Shown: positions 46,495 to 60,139 of the stretch, piece by piece
Position numbering within the stretch: the first letter of the stretch is position 1
Layout: each line of letters opens with the position of its first letter
Assembly: GCA_900095095.1 (NCBI GenBank)
Contig: FMBT01000412.1
Coordinates: forward strand, 1-64,000
DNA length: 64,000 bases
Reading direction: 5' to 3'
From: Fragilariopsis cylindrus CCMP1102
Lineage: Eukaryota > Bacillariophyta > Bacillariophyceae > Bacillariales > Bacillariaceae
Notes under the pieces: model-generated
The model's input: the letters and a program-made list of their open reading frames with translations, nothing else
Databases searched by the model: none
Told to the model about the DNA's origin: nothing
Made by a program: the position numbers and the translations under genes

Positions 46495-48682
46495 CTATCT
46501 TAACTTATCAATTCGACTACGCAAGTTTCTTGAAGCTGAGGCAATGGTTTGGCATTGTTCTTGAAGATCACATATTCGCTCCTGTTCAGTTTCTACAAAT
46601 CTTGTGTAGGGTGCCACTCCATCCAGTATCCGACGTGATACTTTTTCAACCTCTTTGTTAGTAATTGCGTCCAGAGCCTTGTTCAAATGATGTGCTCGTC
46701 GAGACCATTGCTCCTTGTACCACTGACAAATACGAGCCTTACCCATAGCGTACGATGCACCTCCCCCAAACAACAACGAAGACAGACTGACCCATCCTAC
46801 AATCGGATCTATCATTTGTAAGGCTAATAAGCCCCCCGAACTAAGTGCCCCGACTTGCAAAGAGGAGGACAAAAGTGCAGAATGTTTCAACGACCGAAAT
46901 AGTTGGTCCTTGTCAAGATGTTCCCGTTCAATAGTTTTATCGGGCCCTGTATTTAGGATATCATCCGCGGCATTCGATAGTCGTTCGACAAGATTTTTCC
47001 TAGTGTCTTCAAAACTCGAGACGATCGTTACACTTCCAACTAGACTCTGATTATTCCTCACGGCTGGGCGCTTACCAAGATATTCGATAACTGCTTGACC
47101 CTGAGCTCGTCCTCGTGTGGCTACGGATTCACTACCATAATCGTTTATTTCGTGAATCATTACATTATAGTCAGCGTAAGTTAGAATGACCGAAAAAGGG
47201 AAACAATCAGCGAGAGGTGACAACAATAATCAAATCTAGTCAAATCAAATCAAATCAAATAACTTACGCTGTTTCAAGTACGTGCTCCATAAGATCTGCC
47301 TTGAGATCCTCATCATGCTGACGATGAATCGAAACTTCTCGTTTAGTCTCTACCCATTCCTCTTCCAATCGATTTGTTTCGAATAGCGTCCAGTAGTGAT
47401 AATTATAGAAGTTCATTCGACTTAATAAAATATCACAACGATGTCCTTCTTCCTGCACCATATTGGTCATCGTTTTTTGTGACAGAATTAGATCTGCTGC
47501 CAATTCTTTTTTCCACCCCTCAAACTGACTCCGAAAAATATTCAAAGTTGCTACGTCAATTTTAAGTTCTTCCTCTTGTTCCTTCAGAACGTCGAGGCAC
47601 TGTGTCATAACACCTTCAGTAACACCCAAAGGATTTGACAGTTTAGACTTTATTTTTGCCTTCGTAGTGAGAGTTTCCTTTAGGAATGTTTCTAACGCAG
47701 CGAAATTCGATTGGTCCCAAACTGTGGACAGAGATGATGATGCGGATGATGACTGAATAAGTTTGGAAGATAATGCATTTCTTGCACTTATAGGAATTAC
47801 AACTGGTCGAGCACCTAGTAGTTCGCTGCTCTTGTCGATGACAAAGTCAAGAACATCCTTTTTCTGAACAGCTCCGTGATCACCACCGGACGTATCTAAT
47901 ATGTCCATCTTATTTATTACAACAACGATATTTTTGTGATACGCCTGTATACTTTGTAAAAGATCTCGTTCACTATCAGAAAATGGTCGATCGGCGGATG
48001 TAACAAACAATATCAGGTCTGCAGCAGGGAGCAATCGTAATGTTTGTTCCGTGTGGTCCATCCATGCACTATTGGTACCAGGTGTATCTATTAAGGTTAA
48101 ATCATCGAGCAAAGGAAGGGTACTGACTGAATGCACAATTACACCGAGCGACGTCGATACATCGTTGGTCGACGCTGCTGTAGCGGAAGGTGAATCTTTG
48201 TCTCCATCGTCGTCCTTTACGGTTGAGGATGAGGATGAGGATGAGGAGGCTACAATAGTAATAGAATCAGTGGTCGGTAGCGCACCCGATTCTAAAAGTT
48301 TCTTTCCCAATAGTGCATTAATCAAGGTTGATTTACCAGCATTAAATTCTCCCGCAATAATAACAGAAAACGTTGTCTCCAATTGCAACTCTTCAAGAAA
48401 GCTAGAAGATTGAGATGAAAGTATACGATCCAATGAGGTAGCACCAACTTGCGAGGTCAGCTTTCGAGAAGTTTCCGTCAATTTCCGTTGTTCGTTCAGA
48501 ATTTGTCTTTCATCTTCCGTCAATAAATGATACAATCCATATGAGGATGATGATGATGATGATGATGATGAGGAGGAGGATAATGATGACGACGACAGGG
48601 GTCGAATTTGTCTTTTATATTGCGTCAATATACGGCACAACGTCGAAGATGTCGTTGACGACGCTCTCCTGATTAGAAACAT
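46495..48682 (-). CDS. dynamin-family GTPase, FZO/FZL-like, mitochondrial or plastid
   Basis: Exon 1 is 48682-47268 and exon 2 47131-46495, with a 136-bp intron (GTAAGT...GGTAG) that joins HVLETA to ESVATRGRAQ; 683 residues in frame. The N-terminus MFLIRRASSTTSSTLCRILTQYKRQ is Arg/Ser-rich and acid-free, like a mitochondrial presequence. The GTPase domain has GEFNAGKSTLINAL (G1), a Thr-containing switch (PTTDSIT), DTPGT (G3) and NKMD (G4). Coiled coils follow. Two hydrophobic segments in exon 2 (SLQVGALSSGGLLALQMI and VGWVSLSSLLFGGGASY) would insert in a membrane as in bacterial dynamin-like proteins and plant FZL. These GTPases remodel or fuse organelle membranes. The acidic insertion after G1 is low complexity. 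Confidence 0.85.
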
Positions 48683-49314
48683 TCCTCGTCGGCTCCTGTT
48701 AATTCATCGTATGTCACAGTGTGAGGCTCTCTTCTTTGTCTGTTTGCCATTTCGTGTCCAAATTTATGTTTTATTTTTATTGCAATTTACAAGTAATAAG
48801 TATGTTGTCTGTTGATTGTTCGCCTGAATTAAAGTAGTAATTTTATAAATTCAGAAAATAGATAATACTAATTAAATGCCAACTAAATAGTGGAGCGTCG
48901 AATCGATAAGTTAGTACGAGCAGGGGTAATGAGCACGAGTATATTTATTAATGTTTTAGTCCCGCATGATTTAAATCGTTCAAACGTGCTTTCAATATTC
49001 AAACGTGGTTTTATACATTTAAATATATCCATTTTCCTAAGTAATATTATTTGAATTCAGAATGTATCTTAAATCTCTAATTTGATAGACACACCTGCCA
49101 CACTATTCTTATTTTGAATTGAGAATGTGATTTTCAATGTAAGATTGCAGAAGAAGCTTCAGTTTCATACGGGACATCATACCTTGTAAAATTTACATAA
49201 ACTTACTGGCGTAACAACATACTCGTACTGTACGATTGTAAATCTCACAACTTAATTTACATACCTGTTTGTTTTTTCTTCAAAAAAAGAGGAAGGAAAA
49301 TAGAAAATCAATCA
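48683..49314. other. divergent intergenic region
   Basis: About 630 bp between the FZL-like gene and the repeat surface protein. AT-rich; no ORF or RNA gene recognised. Confidence 0.5.
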
Positions 49315-52300
49315 TGAGGACGCAAGTACCAAACGATCATAGGTGGAAACCAAAGACAAAGGCTGCTCTATCTTCGGTTCCTGTCCCCTGGGAAGTAAAT
49401 CTACCGCTTGTCTCTCCCGATGAAAAGGCTAGTAACAACAAGGGCTACGGTAATGATTCTGCATCTCCTGTTGATGATAAGACAATTGCAGAGACACCTT
49501 CCCCAGGTGGAAATGGGTTTTTCTCTCCAGAAACGCTTCAAGTGAAAATCTTACCCCCAACAAACAGCAACAATAACAAGAAGAGACATGTGCCATTCGA
49601 CGAGTCACCAAACAAAGATCAGGGAACACAATTTGATGAAACAAGAAGTGAAGTTATTAAACACGATTTTGAATCCATTTGGGATACGCGCGACGAAGAG
49701 CAGAACCATGATGTCGATAGGCAGCGAAAGAAACAAAAACAGCGAGAAAGGAAAGAAGTCGCCTCCCCATATGCGTCAGCTAACACAAATTATGCATGAT
49801 ATCTTTCCTTCTCCGGCCCGTGAATCCGAAGACAACAAGACAAGAATGGCGGCTCCATTGCCATTTGTGTCTCCAGGAACGTCAGCCCCTTCCAATTTGT
49901 CGCCAACAACGAGTACGAATGAGCTAACGTTACTACCTCATTCGCCCACTACTAGGGCATACATACCCACAGATGACACACTTTCGAGTGAGTCGTCGCC
50001 AACAACACAGAAGCAAGGGTCTTTGTCGAGTATTTCAGAAAGTAATAAAAGTTTTCGCTTTCTCTATCGGAACAAATTGCACTTGCTCAGAAACTTGGTA
50101 TGGCTGAAAGACTAGCCTGCGTTCCAAAATCGCAGCAATACTTAACTCAGCGACTGGATAATACGAGCTACCTGAACAAATCCCCTCATGAAGATGCGAC
50201 AGAACTTTCGATGCGGTCAAGCACCAGCACTCCTCCCCCACAGGTCGACGTACTGCAATTTGTACCGTCACCGTCTGGAACACATCCTGTTCAGTTGATG
50301 TCGATGCCTTCTTATATTGCAAAGGAGGAAGAACCAAATAAAGGAGATGCAGCAGATGTTAGTGCTATTAAACCGCACTCATTGTTCCAATCATTGACCA
50401 AGAACGATTACGACAATGACAATAATAATCACAATAACAGCAGAATTTTGACAGAATCGATCGAATCTTATCGCGAGAAATTGCAGCAGCCGCAGTAGAC
50501 GCTACAATTGAATCAGAGTTACATACGACGTTTCCTCGAGATTCGTTTATTAAGATGGAAGAAACTCCGGAAGATGAACCAGGCGCACTGATTCCGAAGG
50601 TAGTGGATGCAAAGCCAAAGGAAGAAGAAACAGAACAAGAAGATAAGGAACTTCCTTTCGATTGTGCTGGCGATTCCGATATGTATAGTACTGCAAACAT
50701 TTCTCACATGAACGAAAGTAGAAGTTTACACTATTTGGAGGAAGGAATGTCCAGTGTAGAAAGGTCAAAAGTGTTCCTGTTCGAAAAATCATTCGGAATC
50801 CGAATGGTACTATAGCTGGATCACGGTAAAGAAAGGGCACATGGGTGCATCAGTAATGTCTCCTGGGAAGGTGATGGAGACTATGAGGAGCTTCCGAGAT
50901 CAATCTTCTATCAATCCTTCTGAAATAATGGATGAATTTGAGGACAGCAAGTCAATGCGAGAAAATTTCCTTGACGAACCACTTGCATCTCTTAAATTAG
51001 CTGAATGTGGTGATAAGAGCTTTGGTTTAAGGTCTCTCATAGAATCTCCATACCGGTTCCCAATCAATGACGAAAGTCCCGGAAAAAAGAAAAACGAATC
51101 ATCTTCGGAAGATAAAAAAGGAAGAAGAAGTTGTATTTGGACTAGCCTTCATATTTGCACCTTGATCGTATTGATTATTTGTGGAATTTTTGCCGGTCTC
51201 TTTGCCAGCGGAAACGTATCTTTCTGGTCGAAGGAAGGATCTAGTACCTTGGAGGAACTCCTGCAATTATAGGCAATGCAACAATTTCTCCTACAAAGAT
51301 GGAATCTAATATATTTGAAGGTTCCGAGATCGTTGCTTGTGGAAATGCAATTCCTATCACTGAAATGGATCGAGCATACTATGGTTCGAATTGGAAAGCC
51401 TTTTGGGACGAAACCATTGATACGTGTGGCGACCAAATGAGTACTGGCTATGCTGTTTGGTACTCTTTTACCACAAACTCAAGCAAACTTGTCGAAGTTT
51501 CCACGTGCAACAATGCTGATTTCGATACACAAATTACTGTTATGTCAGGTCTTTGTAGTGAACCAACTTGTATATCATACAATGATCAAGCATGTGGCGA
51601 TCAGAGTCTGGTCACTTGGTATGCAGAAGCTTTCACAACCTATTACGTCATGGTACATGGTTACCGTGAGGCTTCAGGACATTTGGATTGACCATGGCGG
51701 AAGTTTCCCACAATGATAAATGTGTGGACGCTGTGGCTTAGATCCAGAAGCTATCGTTGCGGGTACTACTGCCGGTGTGGCAAATTCGTTGGAACAACTC
51801 CCTCAATGCGGTGACGTCGACCTGTCAGGAAATGGTGTCTGGTACGTGGTTGGAAATGTTACTGGATTTTATAGAGCGGAGATATTACTCGGTTATACCG
51901 ATTTCGCCGGTCAAGTATCCGTCTATAGAAGCATGGATGAGGTTGATCTAGGCTGCGACGCACTCCTTTGTGAGAAAGGAAGCTCTACCGGTAGCGTTAT
52001 GTGGTTGGCCGAGGCCAAAGATACATATTATGTATACGTTAATGGGAAGGATGGAGCTGCTGGCGATTTTGATCTATTCCTTGGGCAAAACAAAGCTTCT
52101 TCTTGCAATCTTGGAACAAGGATTGATCCGAATTCTGTCGGATACCTTGCATCGACTAGACCCTCCAATCCACAAAATGTTGAATCTTGTGGCTACACTG
52201 GTTATCATACTGCAGCCGGTCTTTGGTTTAGTGTTGAGGGAACAGGTGATATCCTAGAAGTATCTACATGTGGATCTTTGCTCGATCTAGATACACAAAT

Positions 52301-53299
52301 TTCAGTCTTTGGAAATGGCTGTGATTCCTTGGAATGTATCGGTGGAACTGGTCAGGACTACCCATGTGGTGACAATGGATCTGTTTCCTGGAAAACTGAA
52401 ATTGAAGAGATCTATCAAATCTACGTCTCTGGGAGAAGCTCACGGGTTGGTGACTTCGTTTTGAACATTAATGATGTCCCTGTGCAAGATGGCTACACCT
52501 GTGATGGCTCATTACCACTCGATCTAGGGAGCACCTCAATTGAATCTAGTACAATCAAGCACCATCAGAACCTGTTGATCTCTGTTACGGTAACAGTTCC
52601 GTACGAGGATTTTGGCATTCATTTGTTGGTACAGGAAAGGCAATGAGAATATCTGTCTGCAACGAAAAAACTGATTTCGATGCACGGGTCTCTATATTCA
52701 CTGGATCATGTGATGGTCTTTCTTGCGTTGCACACACCGGCAGTCGATGTGGTAAGAACGACGAAATATTGGTTACAACGCATGTAGGAGTGACGTATTA
52801 TTTATTTGTTCATGGACCCGATAGCTTTACTATCGGTAATTATCTCTTGACCATCGATGTAGCAGAGATCAATGATTCCTGTGGATCAGCTTCTATATTA
52901 GATTTGACGTCATCGGCGCAGCAATATTTCGGTAGCACCCTGAGTGCTAGTAATAGCGCAGCAATTGGATGTTCCGGATCTGAAGAACTGATTTCTGAAT
53001 CACCGGCCCTTTGGTATACATTCTCGGGTACTGGTGAGGTTGTCACCTTTTCAACATGCTCGTACCTGACCGATTTCAATACAGATGTCCGCATTTTCAG
53101 TGGAAGTTGCTCTGAGCTTGGTTGCATATCTAATGTCGAGAATATTAAGGCCAATGCTGATTGTGGACAGCGAAGCGGCATCTCCTTCCAATCAATTAGT
53201 GACGAAGTATACTATGCCCGAATCGGAGGAAATTCCACCAATGATACTGGCAATTTTGTTATGGAAGTGAATCCCACGAGTCCTTTCTTCGGACCATAA
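49315..53299 (+). CDS. single-pass surface protein with about five Cys-rich beta repeats, frame interrupted
   Basis: Start at MRTQVPNDHRWKPK. About 600 residues of disordered, Ser/Pro/Glu-rich sequence come first, presumably cytosolic. A basic patch (GRRSCIWTSLH) then leads into one transmembrane helix, ICTLIVLIICGIFAGLFA (near 51150-51205). Outside lie about five repeats of ~115-125 residues that share LWY-S---GTG, EVSTC, DFDTQISVFSG-C--L-C, CG and YYVYV-G----GDF. The pattern resembles prepeptidase C-terminal-like domains common in diatom surface proteins. The frame changes about seven times (for example near 49780, 50500, 50815, 51270, 51690 and 52600), each with the repeat pattern intact on both sides. 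Role unknown; adhesion or signalling is inference only. Confidence 0.6.
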
Positions 53300-53549
53300 T
53301 CGGACTTGTAACTGCACTTGCACTTCGAATCAGAGATTTTGGTCTCGAGCCAAGACGACTATTTGCCTGGCATTGTCTGTCGACGGGATTGTGGTGTTGT
53401 CTGGCTAGTTAATTACTGTACACATTTCATATATCAATATTAGTCTATTACTGTATGTAAGAGACAAATAAAACATAAAACTATTAATTTCATATTATCA
53501 TTGACTAGAATATATTATTTCTACTAGCTAGTTTATTGAAAACTGTAAT

Positions 53550-56042
53550 TCAGTATAAACCCTCCATAATCCATGGATCGTCTTCCGTTTTGATTGTGGT
53601 ATCTTTACCCTTACTCGGTGGCGAGATCCTTGGGTAAATTATGGGACGAAATGTAAATAGAGGATGTTCAATATCATGTTCGGCATTGTCACAGTCGAAG
53701 ATAGGTTTAATGTACAGTGGGATCGCTTCTTTGCTGTGGGATTTTTTGGCTTCTTCCTCCTCCTCGACCAAGTTTTGGACATCAACAGCCTCTTCCAGCC
53801 TCTTCTTGAGAACTGAGGCCGTGATTTCACCCTTTTCTAGTAGTCCTAACACACTATCAACATGTTTTCTCTGCCCTTGCCACTGTTGCTCTTGTCGAGG
53901 GCGTTTGCGTGGCGATGACATAGGGTCATCACCAGAAGGATGCTCCTCGCGACGCTTACGCATGCCATCTAACAATGTATACAGCGATCGAGACACATCT
54001 GGAATGTATTTAACGAGTTTAGATCTTCGGTCCTTTTGATTCCGCAAAGCATTTCTCTTAAGTAGATGAACACGTAGCTGTTGACAACAAGATTGAATAG
54101 CCTTTTTGACACTCACTGAAATCTCTGTTATGTCATCCCCAATATATTCTTTGCCGGTTCCCTTGTAGGGAATTTTGGTTGAGACGATACTGACAAATAC
54201 ACCAATCCTGTCTCGTTTTTGATCAATTTTGTATAGTGACCATTTGATCTTGTTATTGGCAACTCGTGTACAAACATCAGCCCCCCTTCAAACAAGAGTG
54301 GAATCCGATTTGCAAATCGAACCACATTTAGTCCATCTTTGGCCTCCTTTCCACCTAAGCTAACAGCCGCTTCGACCAGGAAAGGATGACCTTCATATGC
54401 GGACGGTTTGTCACGAGCCGTGGCAACAAATTCTGGTTCAAGTACTTTCCTAATGCCAAGATTTAAATTGTATTCACCGAGTGGACTTAAACATGAACCA
54501 TCCGGTGCCTTGAACATTTTGACTGTACGGAGAACCTGTACAAGTTTAGTCAGCTGCCGACTTGTCATATCAGAAGGATTAACAATGTCATCTTCGTCCC
54601 AGCCACATTCCGTGACGATTCGTTGTGCTAACGGGCGCGTAACACACGATAATTCTTTTGTCAAAAAATCTATAATTGTTTTGCAATTACTCCGTTCGAT
54701 GAGTTGACTGACGATGATGTTGTTAACGGAACTGGGATGATGTTTGATTTCTCGAGGTAGCGGAGGCATTTGTTCTGATCGCCGATCGTGACGTAGTGTC
54801 ATATTGCGTTGAGGCTCTGATCTATTCTCGTATACTAGCTCTAGTTGACAATAGGGTGTTATGATGGCCAATTGTTGAAAATAAGAAACTATACGTGATC
54901 TATAAGTCGTCCAATTCCCAGCGATCAATAGTTCGAGTTCAGTTCCTACCCACTCGGTAGTGTTTTTACTTTTGGTGTGCTGGATAATATTTGGACAATT
55001 GTTTGTGATGTTAATGTCCAATACGCAGATAGAGACACTTTTAGGTGTATCTAAGAAGGACGTCCCACCGCCATTACTGGGCTTGGATTTCGATTTTGGT
55101 GGTAACCTATGAGCCGTAGTGATTTTAATGGGAACCCCCGTCGACTTTTTGCTCCAAATCAACGCCATTTTTGCTCCTTAAAAATAATGAAGTAGAGGAG
55201 GAGTAAAAATTGCAGGATGTAAGAGCTCAGAGCTCAAAAGAAAAATTTCAATTTATCAACAGTAACAGTATGTTTAATGGTTTCTCCTTACCCAATCCGA
55301 ATTTACCCCTAGTCTGACGTACTCCGTACTTGCTTCCACTCAAAACACGACCTAGTAAATCAGGAATTTTTTCATGATTCATCCCACAACCGTTGTCTTT
55401 CACTTTAAGTTGGAAGTATCCCTCTTGTGAAGCTTTTTTGCGTGGGGTTTTGGTAGGCTTACTATCTTTATCATTTCCTCCACTACCATTAACACCAGCC
55501 TTTTTCTTCTTAGCACTACTAACAGCTCCCGCAGAACTATTCCCTTTACCACCTTTCTGCTGAAAGAGCTCAACGTCTTTGGTAGCAACGGAAATTCCCC
55601 GTATTTTATTGAATTCGTCTTGATTGAGTTCTTCGATGTAGACTTGTATGGTAGGTAAGACCCCGATCGATTCACAAGCATCCTAAAAGAAAGAAATAGT
55701 GAGGAAACGACGAACACGGATTAGTTCTTTTCTGCCTCCGCAACGGGGTTGTATTTATAATGATGACGACGATGAACATAATGCACATCAAAGTTACAGT
55801 ATGTGAAATCTCAAATGAACTCAACTCAGATAAAAAAGGGCACAAGATCTAAAGCAAGGAACTTTAAAAACACTTACTAAAGAATTTTCCACCAATTCTC
55901 GTATACTCGTATATAGGGACTTTCCATAATTATCAAATCCTGCGATGGCCTGGTTGTCTGCAAAAAATTCTGCCGGACTCTTTTGACGTTGGATTTCACC
56001 CCGCCCCTCGCCATCTCCGACCTTCTTCTTTTTGGGTGGCAT
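53550..56042 (-). CDS. TOP6B: DNA topoisomerase VI subunit B
   Basis: Three exons, 56042-55878, 55682-55292 and 55176-53550, with introns of 195 and 115 bp. The basic N-terminus [11 protein letters not shown] precedes [17 protein letters not shown], then the GHKL ATPase motifs [15 protein letters not shown] (across intron 1), KVKDNGCGM, and [25 protein letters not shown] (across intron 2). The transducer half contains LVYENRSEP and [19 protein letters not shown] and IPLLFEGG follow. The C-terminal tail is basic, with [10 protein letters not shown] and coiled coils. TOP6B pairs with a SPO11-like A subunit to relax DNA; in plants it is needed for endoreduplication. A one-base frame change lies in a G6 run (about 54284) after LLFEGG. 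Expected length about 727 residues. Confidence 0.9.
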
Positions 56043-56908
56043 GACAATAACAGCAGCTGTCCTAATACCGGTACAATTTCTTCAATCAAAATTAGCAAGA
56101 CACAATCAGCAACCAAGTCAATTTCTTCTGCTGTCATTGAAGCGATATGTGTAAGTTACTTGATGCCTAATGTCGAATAAAGAATAAAAGCATTGTTGGA
56201 AATAGGATCATCGGTATGCAAAATCGAAAAATGCGCTAAATGATTGAATCGAATGAATCGAGTGAATCACGCATAAACTGTCCGTAAAATTGAATCCCGT
56301 ATAACGTTCAACGTCAGTACACAACAAAACTTGAAACTTGAAATCGAAGAAGGAATTTAAAATTAAAAAACACACAACATTGACAAACAAATCCTGCCTC
56401 TACGAACATTATACCGTGCTTATTAATAAGATCAACAGTACGCATATTGATCCCAAACATCAGATGTCATTGGGTTTGACGCTAAAATAGAGAAACTTTT
56501 GACTCATAGACTACTTCAAAGTAGTGTTTATACTAAATCTAAATCTGATCGGGAGAAAGATGCGGCCAAAATTAAAGCTCTTGAAAAGTAGGTTCGGGAT
56601 CTACTGAAACCACTGCTTTCAAAGTATAATTGTTTGTGGTTGAAAACAGAAACGCCGACTTTTTTACTATACCAAAGATAGCAGTAGCGTATGAAAATGG
56701 CCTCAACCATAATTATATTTATGGTATATATTAGGTGACGGCTATCCGATACTGTAGATTGTTACGTCCGACGAGTAGAAAAATTATGATCCTATACTAT
56801 AGATTATGATATGTGGGTCCTATAAACAAGTATGTCTATAATCAATCTTTATTAGATTTGTATACATCATAGTATATATGTTAAAATCAGTCTCCGACCA
56901 TGCATCCT
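56043..56908. other. intergenic region
   Basis: About 870 bp between the TOP6B start and the cysteine synthase-glutaredoxin 3' end (both minus strand). It holds only short motif-free ORFs; a TOP6B promoter is presumed. Confidence 0.45.
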
Positions 56909-59578
56909 CTACTTGCTTCTAAGTGGATTTTGACACATCCATTTCGGTAAGAATTCAAAAGCATCACCTTCGTAGTTGTTGAAATTATCATTCCCTCCTT
57001 TGACACCCGCTTCTTCAAAAATCTTCTGAAGATCATTCTTCTTCCAGAGCATACAAGCATCAACTGCACCTCCGATAAATTTTCCATCGATGAAGAATTG
57101 AGGAAAGGTTTTGCATCCAGTAGTCTCCTGTAACGCCGAACGATATTTATTACCCATATTATCCTTCGCAAATTCAAACGAATCAATATCGATACGATGG
57201 TACTCAACTCCCAGTGCATCAAGCAATCCAGTCAATGTCCAACAGAATTCACAGTATTCTAACATGAAACAAAGGACCTTGCGTTCAGTAATCTCTTTCT
57301 TGACAAATTCCGTAGCTTCTGGTAGGACATCTGGTAGACCTGGAGCTGGAGGTGGTAAAGATGGAGTCGATGCGGCAATCTCATTTTCTTCCTCCGTCAT
57401 ATCAGCAGGGATATCACCAAATAAGGGTGTCGAAAGGTATCGTTCGCCAGTATCAGGGATGATTGCTAAGATAGACGTGCCGTCAACGGAGTCCTTGGCC
57501 AATTTGAGAGCTGCTGCCAACACACCGCCTCCACTCGTTCCTGAAAATATCCCTTCCTTGCGTGCCAGCTCCTTACAGGTTTCCATGGCTTCAATACCTG
57601 AACAATGAAGTACATTTTGGTATACCTTTGCTTTTGTAGCCTCATCCAAGAGCTTGGGAATAAAATCAGCCGCCCATCCTTGACTACATACCGGTACGAG
57701 TTTAGATGAAATGGTGTCGCAAACAAACGAAATATCACAAGTATGATTTTCAGTCAACTATCATGTACGGTTCAACAGCAAGATAAAACTATCATTTGAA
57801 ACATTAATAAGAACAAATACGTACAATAAATGAGGACGCCAAACAGGATGAGCAACATCAAAGGAACTGGACGGGGTGCCATCCTCAGGATAAATGGTAG
57901 GAATTCCAGAATATAGCATCGGTGCATTGTCTGGTTCACATACATGCACTGTCGTTTGAGGTGAATGTTCTTTCAGGTAACTACCGACACCCAAGACTGT
58001 TCCTCCCGTACCATATGCACATACTTACGAACGTACGAGATAGTTTGATGCAATAGATTGAAGCATGAGAGAGAGAGAGAGAGATTTTTCCAGGTAGAGA
58101 TACCGTATATACAGTGTACAATCGTGTTTAACACAACATGCATGCATGTATGCATACTATTGAATATAAATCAATTCTTAACTTTACTCACCAAAGTGGT
58201 CCAGCGTTTTTCCAGCATCTCGGAATGCATTAACAATTTCTGGTCCAGTCGTTTCTCGGTGAATCCACGCATTTGCTTCATTTTCAAATTGGTTAGGCCA
58301 GAACCAATCGTGTTTATCAGCCAATTCTTCATTGATTATAGAGGGAGATAATATAGAACGAAGCAGAAACAATGTTGTCGTATTCCGCAATAGTCGATGT
58401 TGTCAGCATACAATACAATGCATGTACTTATATTTATACAATTCTCATTTATTTGCTCACTGATTCACTAACCTTTAGCCTTGATAATCATACCGGTTGC
58501 TTTATGTGCAGGATTAGTAAGAATCACTCTGGCACCTAAAAATCGCATTAGCTTACGACGCTCGATCGAAAAGGCTTCTGACATGACACTTTTGTAGTTT
58601 TTGAGCATAATTACAAAGATAAGGCAAGTATGAAAGGAAAATGATACAGCACAAGAAAAGCATAAGTTTTGTTAGTAAGAACTTTACTCTAGCTGCGTAT
58701 TGTTTCGGTGTCGCTGCTGTTGTTACATAAATATGTTTTGAAGTGCTCAGATTCAGACCCAAAATCAGACTTACCATACCAATGGATATCCTTTTGAGGC
58801 GCTGTAATAAAGGTTTAAAAAAGAAGGAGGGAAAAAGCATTTGATCATTAGTATGCAGCGGGATAAAAGTGGTACATGTTGTTCGTAGTTAGTTTGAATC
58901 AAGTTCGAATTAAGTCAACTAAATTAGAGTATATAGTATAGCCAATATCACTTTACGTACCAGACCATGGCTAGTCCTATTCCTGTATTTCCTGAGCTAG
59001 CCTCCACAACTTTTGGATACAAAAAGAAATAGCACCATAGCAATAAGATTGTACATTGTTATTTTGACAGAGTTAAGGAATGAATAAAAATGGGTCGTCA
59101 TTATTTACCAATATAATTACGTACAAAACAAAACAAGAAAATATTTACATACCTGTCTGACCGGATTTTAATTGTCCATGTTTTTCTGCCCATTCTATAA
59201 CACCTAATGCTAATCGATCTTTTACGGATCCTCCTGGATTTTCACTTTCCAGTTTCACAAATACATCAACACCCTCCTTGGGGACATATTTTTTAATCTA
59301 ATAATTGGTGTACGTCCAATCGTTTCGTTTATACTATCATAAATAGCATAACGAGGAACATCTTCGAATTTTCGAAGTGAAGATGTTGTAGTCTCTGCCA
59401 TCGTTAAAGTTGTCGTTTTCATCGTCGTCGAATCAAAAGTTGTAATCGAACTGAAGGTCCTGAAGGATGTTCTCGTTCTTGTTGTTGTTGTTGTTGTTGT
59501 CAATCGGATAGCTGCTCTACCTTGCATAACAACTAATACAAGTACTATTACGAGTATACAAAGATATGATAATCTCAA
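56909..59578 (-). CDS. cysteine synthase (O-acetylserine sulfhydrylase) fused to a glutaredoxin
   Basis: Seven exons: 59578-59153, 59009-58961, 58801-58775 (27 bp), 58588-58473, 58326-58192, 58023-57825 and 57683-56909; about 575 residues. The N-terminal signal-like segment is [16 protein letters not shown]. Cysteine synthase motifs are [20 protein letters not shown] (PLP lysine), [26 protein letters not shown] and FSGTSGGG. After a Pro-rich linker ([11 protein letters not shown]) comes a dithiol glutaredoxin: [13 protein letters not shown] with [20 protein letters not shown] with the cis-Pro and GSH-binding stretch. The enzyme makes cysteine from O-acetylserine and sulfide; the attached glutaredoxin may couple it to glutathione. 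A one-base frame change in a C-run lies near 59270, after KNMSP. All splice junctions restore conserved sequence. Confidence 0.88.
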
Positions 59579-60139
59579 TAATGTATGCCGGGAAACAAAT
59601 TGTTGACATTAGACCTGGTTGCGTAAATCTCCCACTGGCTAATCTGGGCCTGCAATGAATTAGGGCCTGATTATGTTTCACAAAGAATCTTGATATTTCA
59701 ATTGATTCTTCGATATTCAAAAAAGATCAGAATAATTCATCAAAGTAAGCATTTCCTTGCGAACATGTTCTTTGCGAAGTTGAGAAGGGTTGAAGGTTAA
59801 GGATACATTTAAATAATATAAGATCGGTGTTACATATTCAGTCGTGGGTACAGTCGTGGCTATGCTATGGAGGGTTTAGAGAACCCAAAAGTAAAGAGGG
59901 GTCAAATAAAATCACAATTATTCTCTTTATGATTAAAAAATCGATACTCATAAATTGAAAATGAGACAAAAGACAATATTCGAATTCAATGGAGCATATT
60001 CGAAAAATCAAGCCACATAGAATGATAAGCAGCCGAATATTACAACAACAACAGCAACATCTTTTGTAGGTTTTGTGAACACAGCAGTTGCAAATCTATA
60101 TGGATAAATTTCTGCATAAAATGTATATGAAAATGAATA
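59579..60139. other. intergenic region
   Basis: About 560 bp between the GPCR 3' end and the cysteine synthase-glutaredoxin start (both minus strand). No ORF or RNA gene recognised. Confidence 0.5.
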
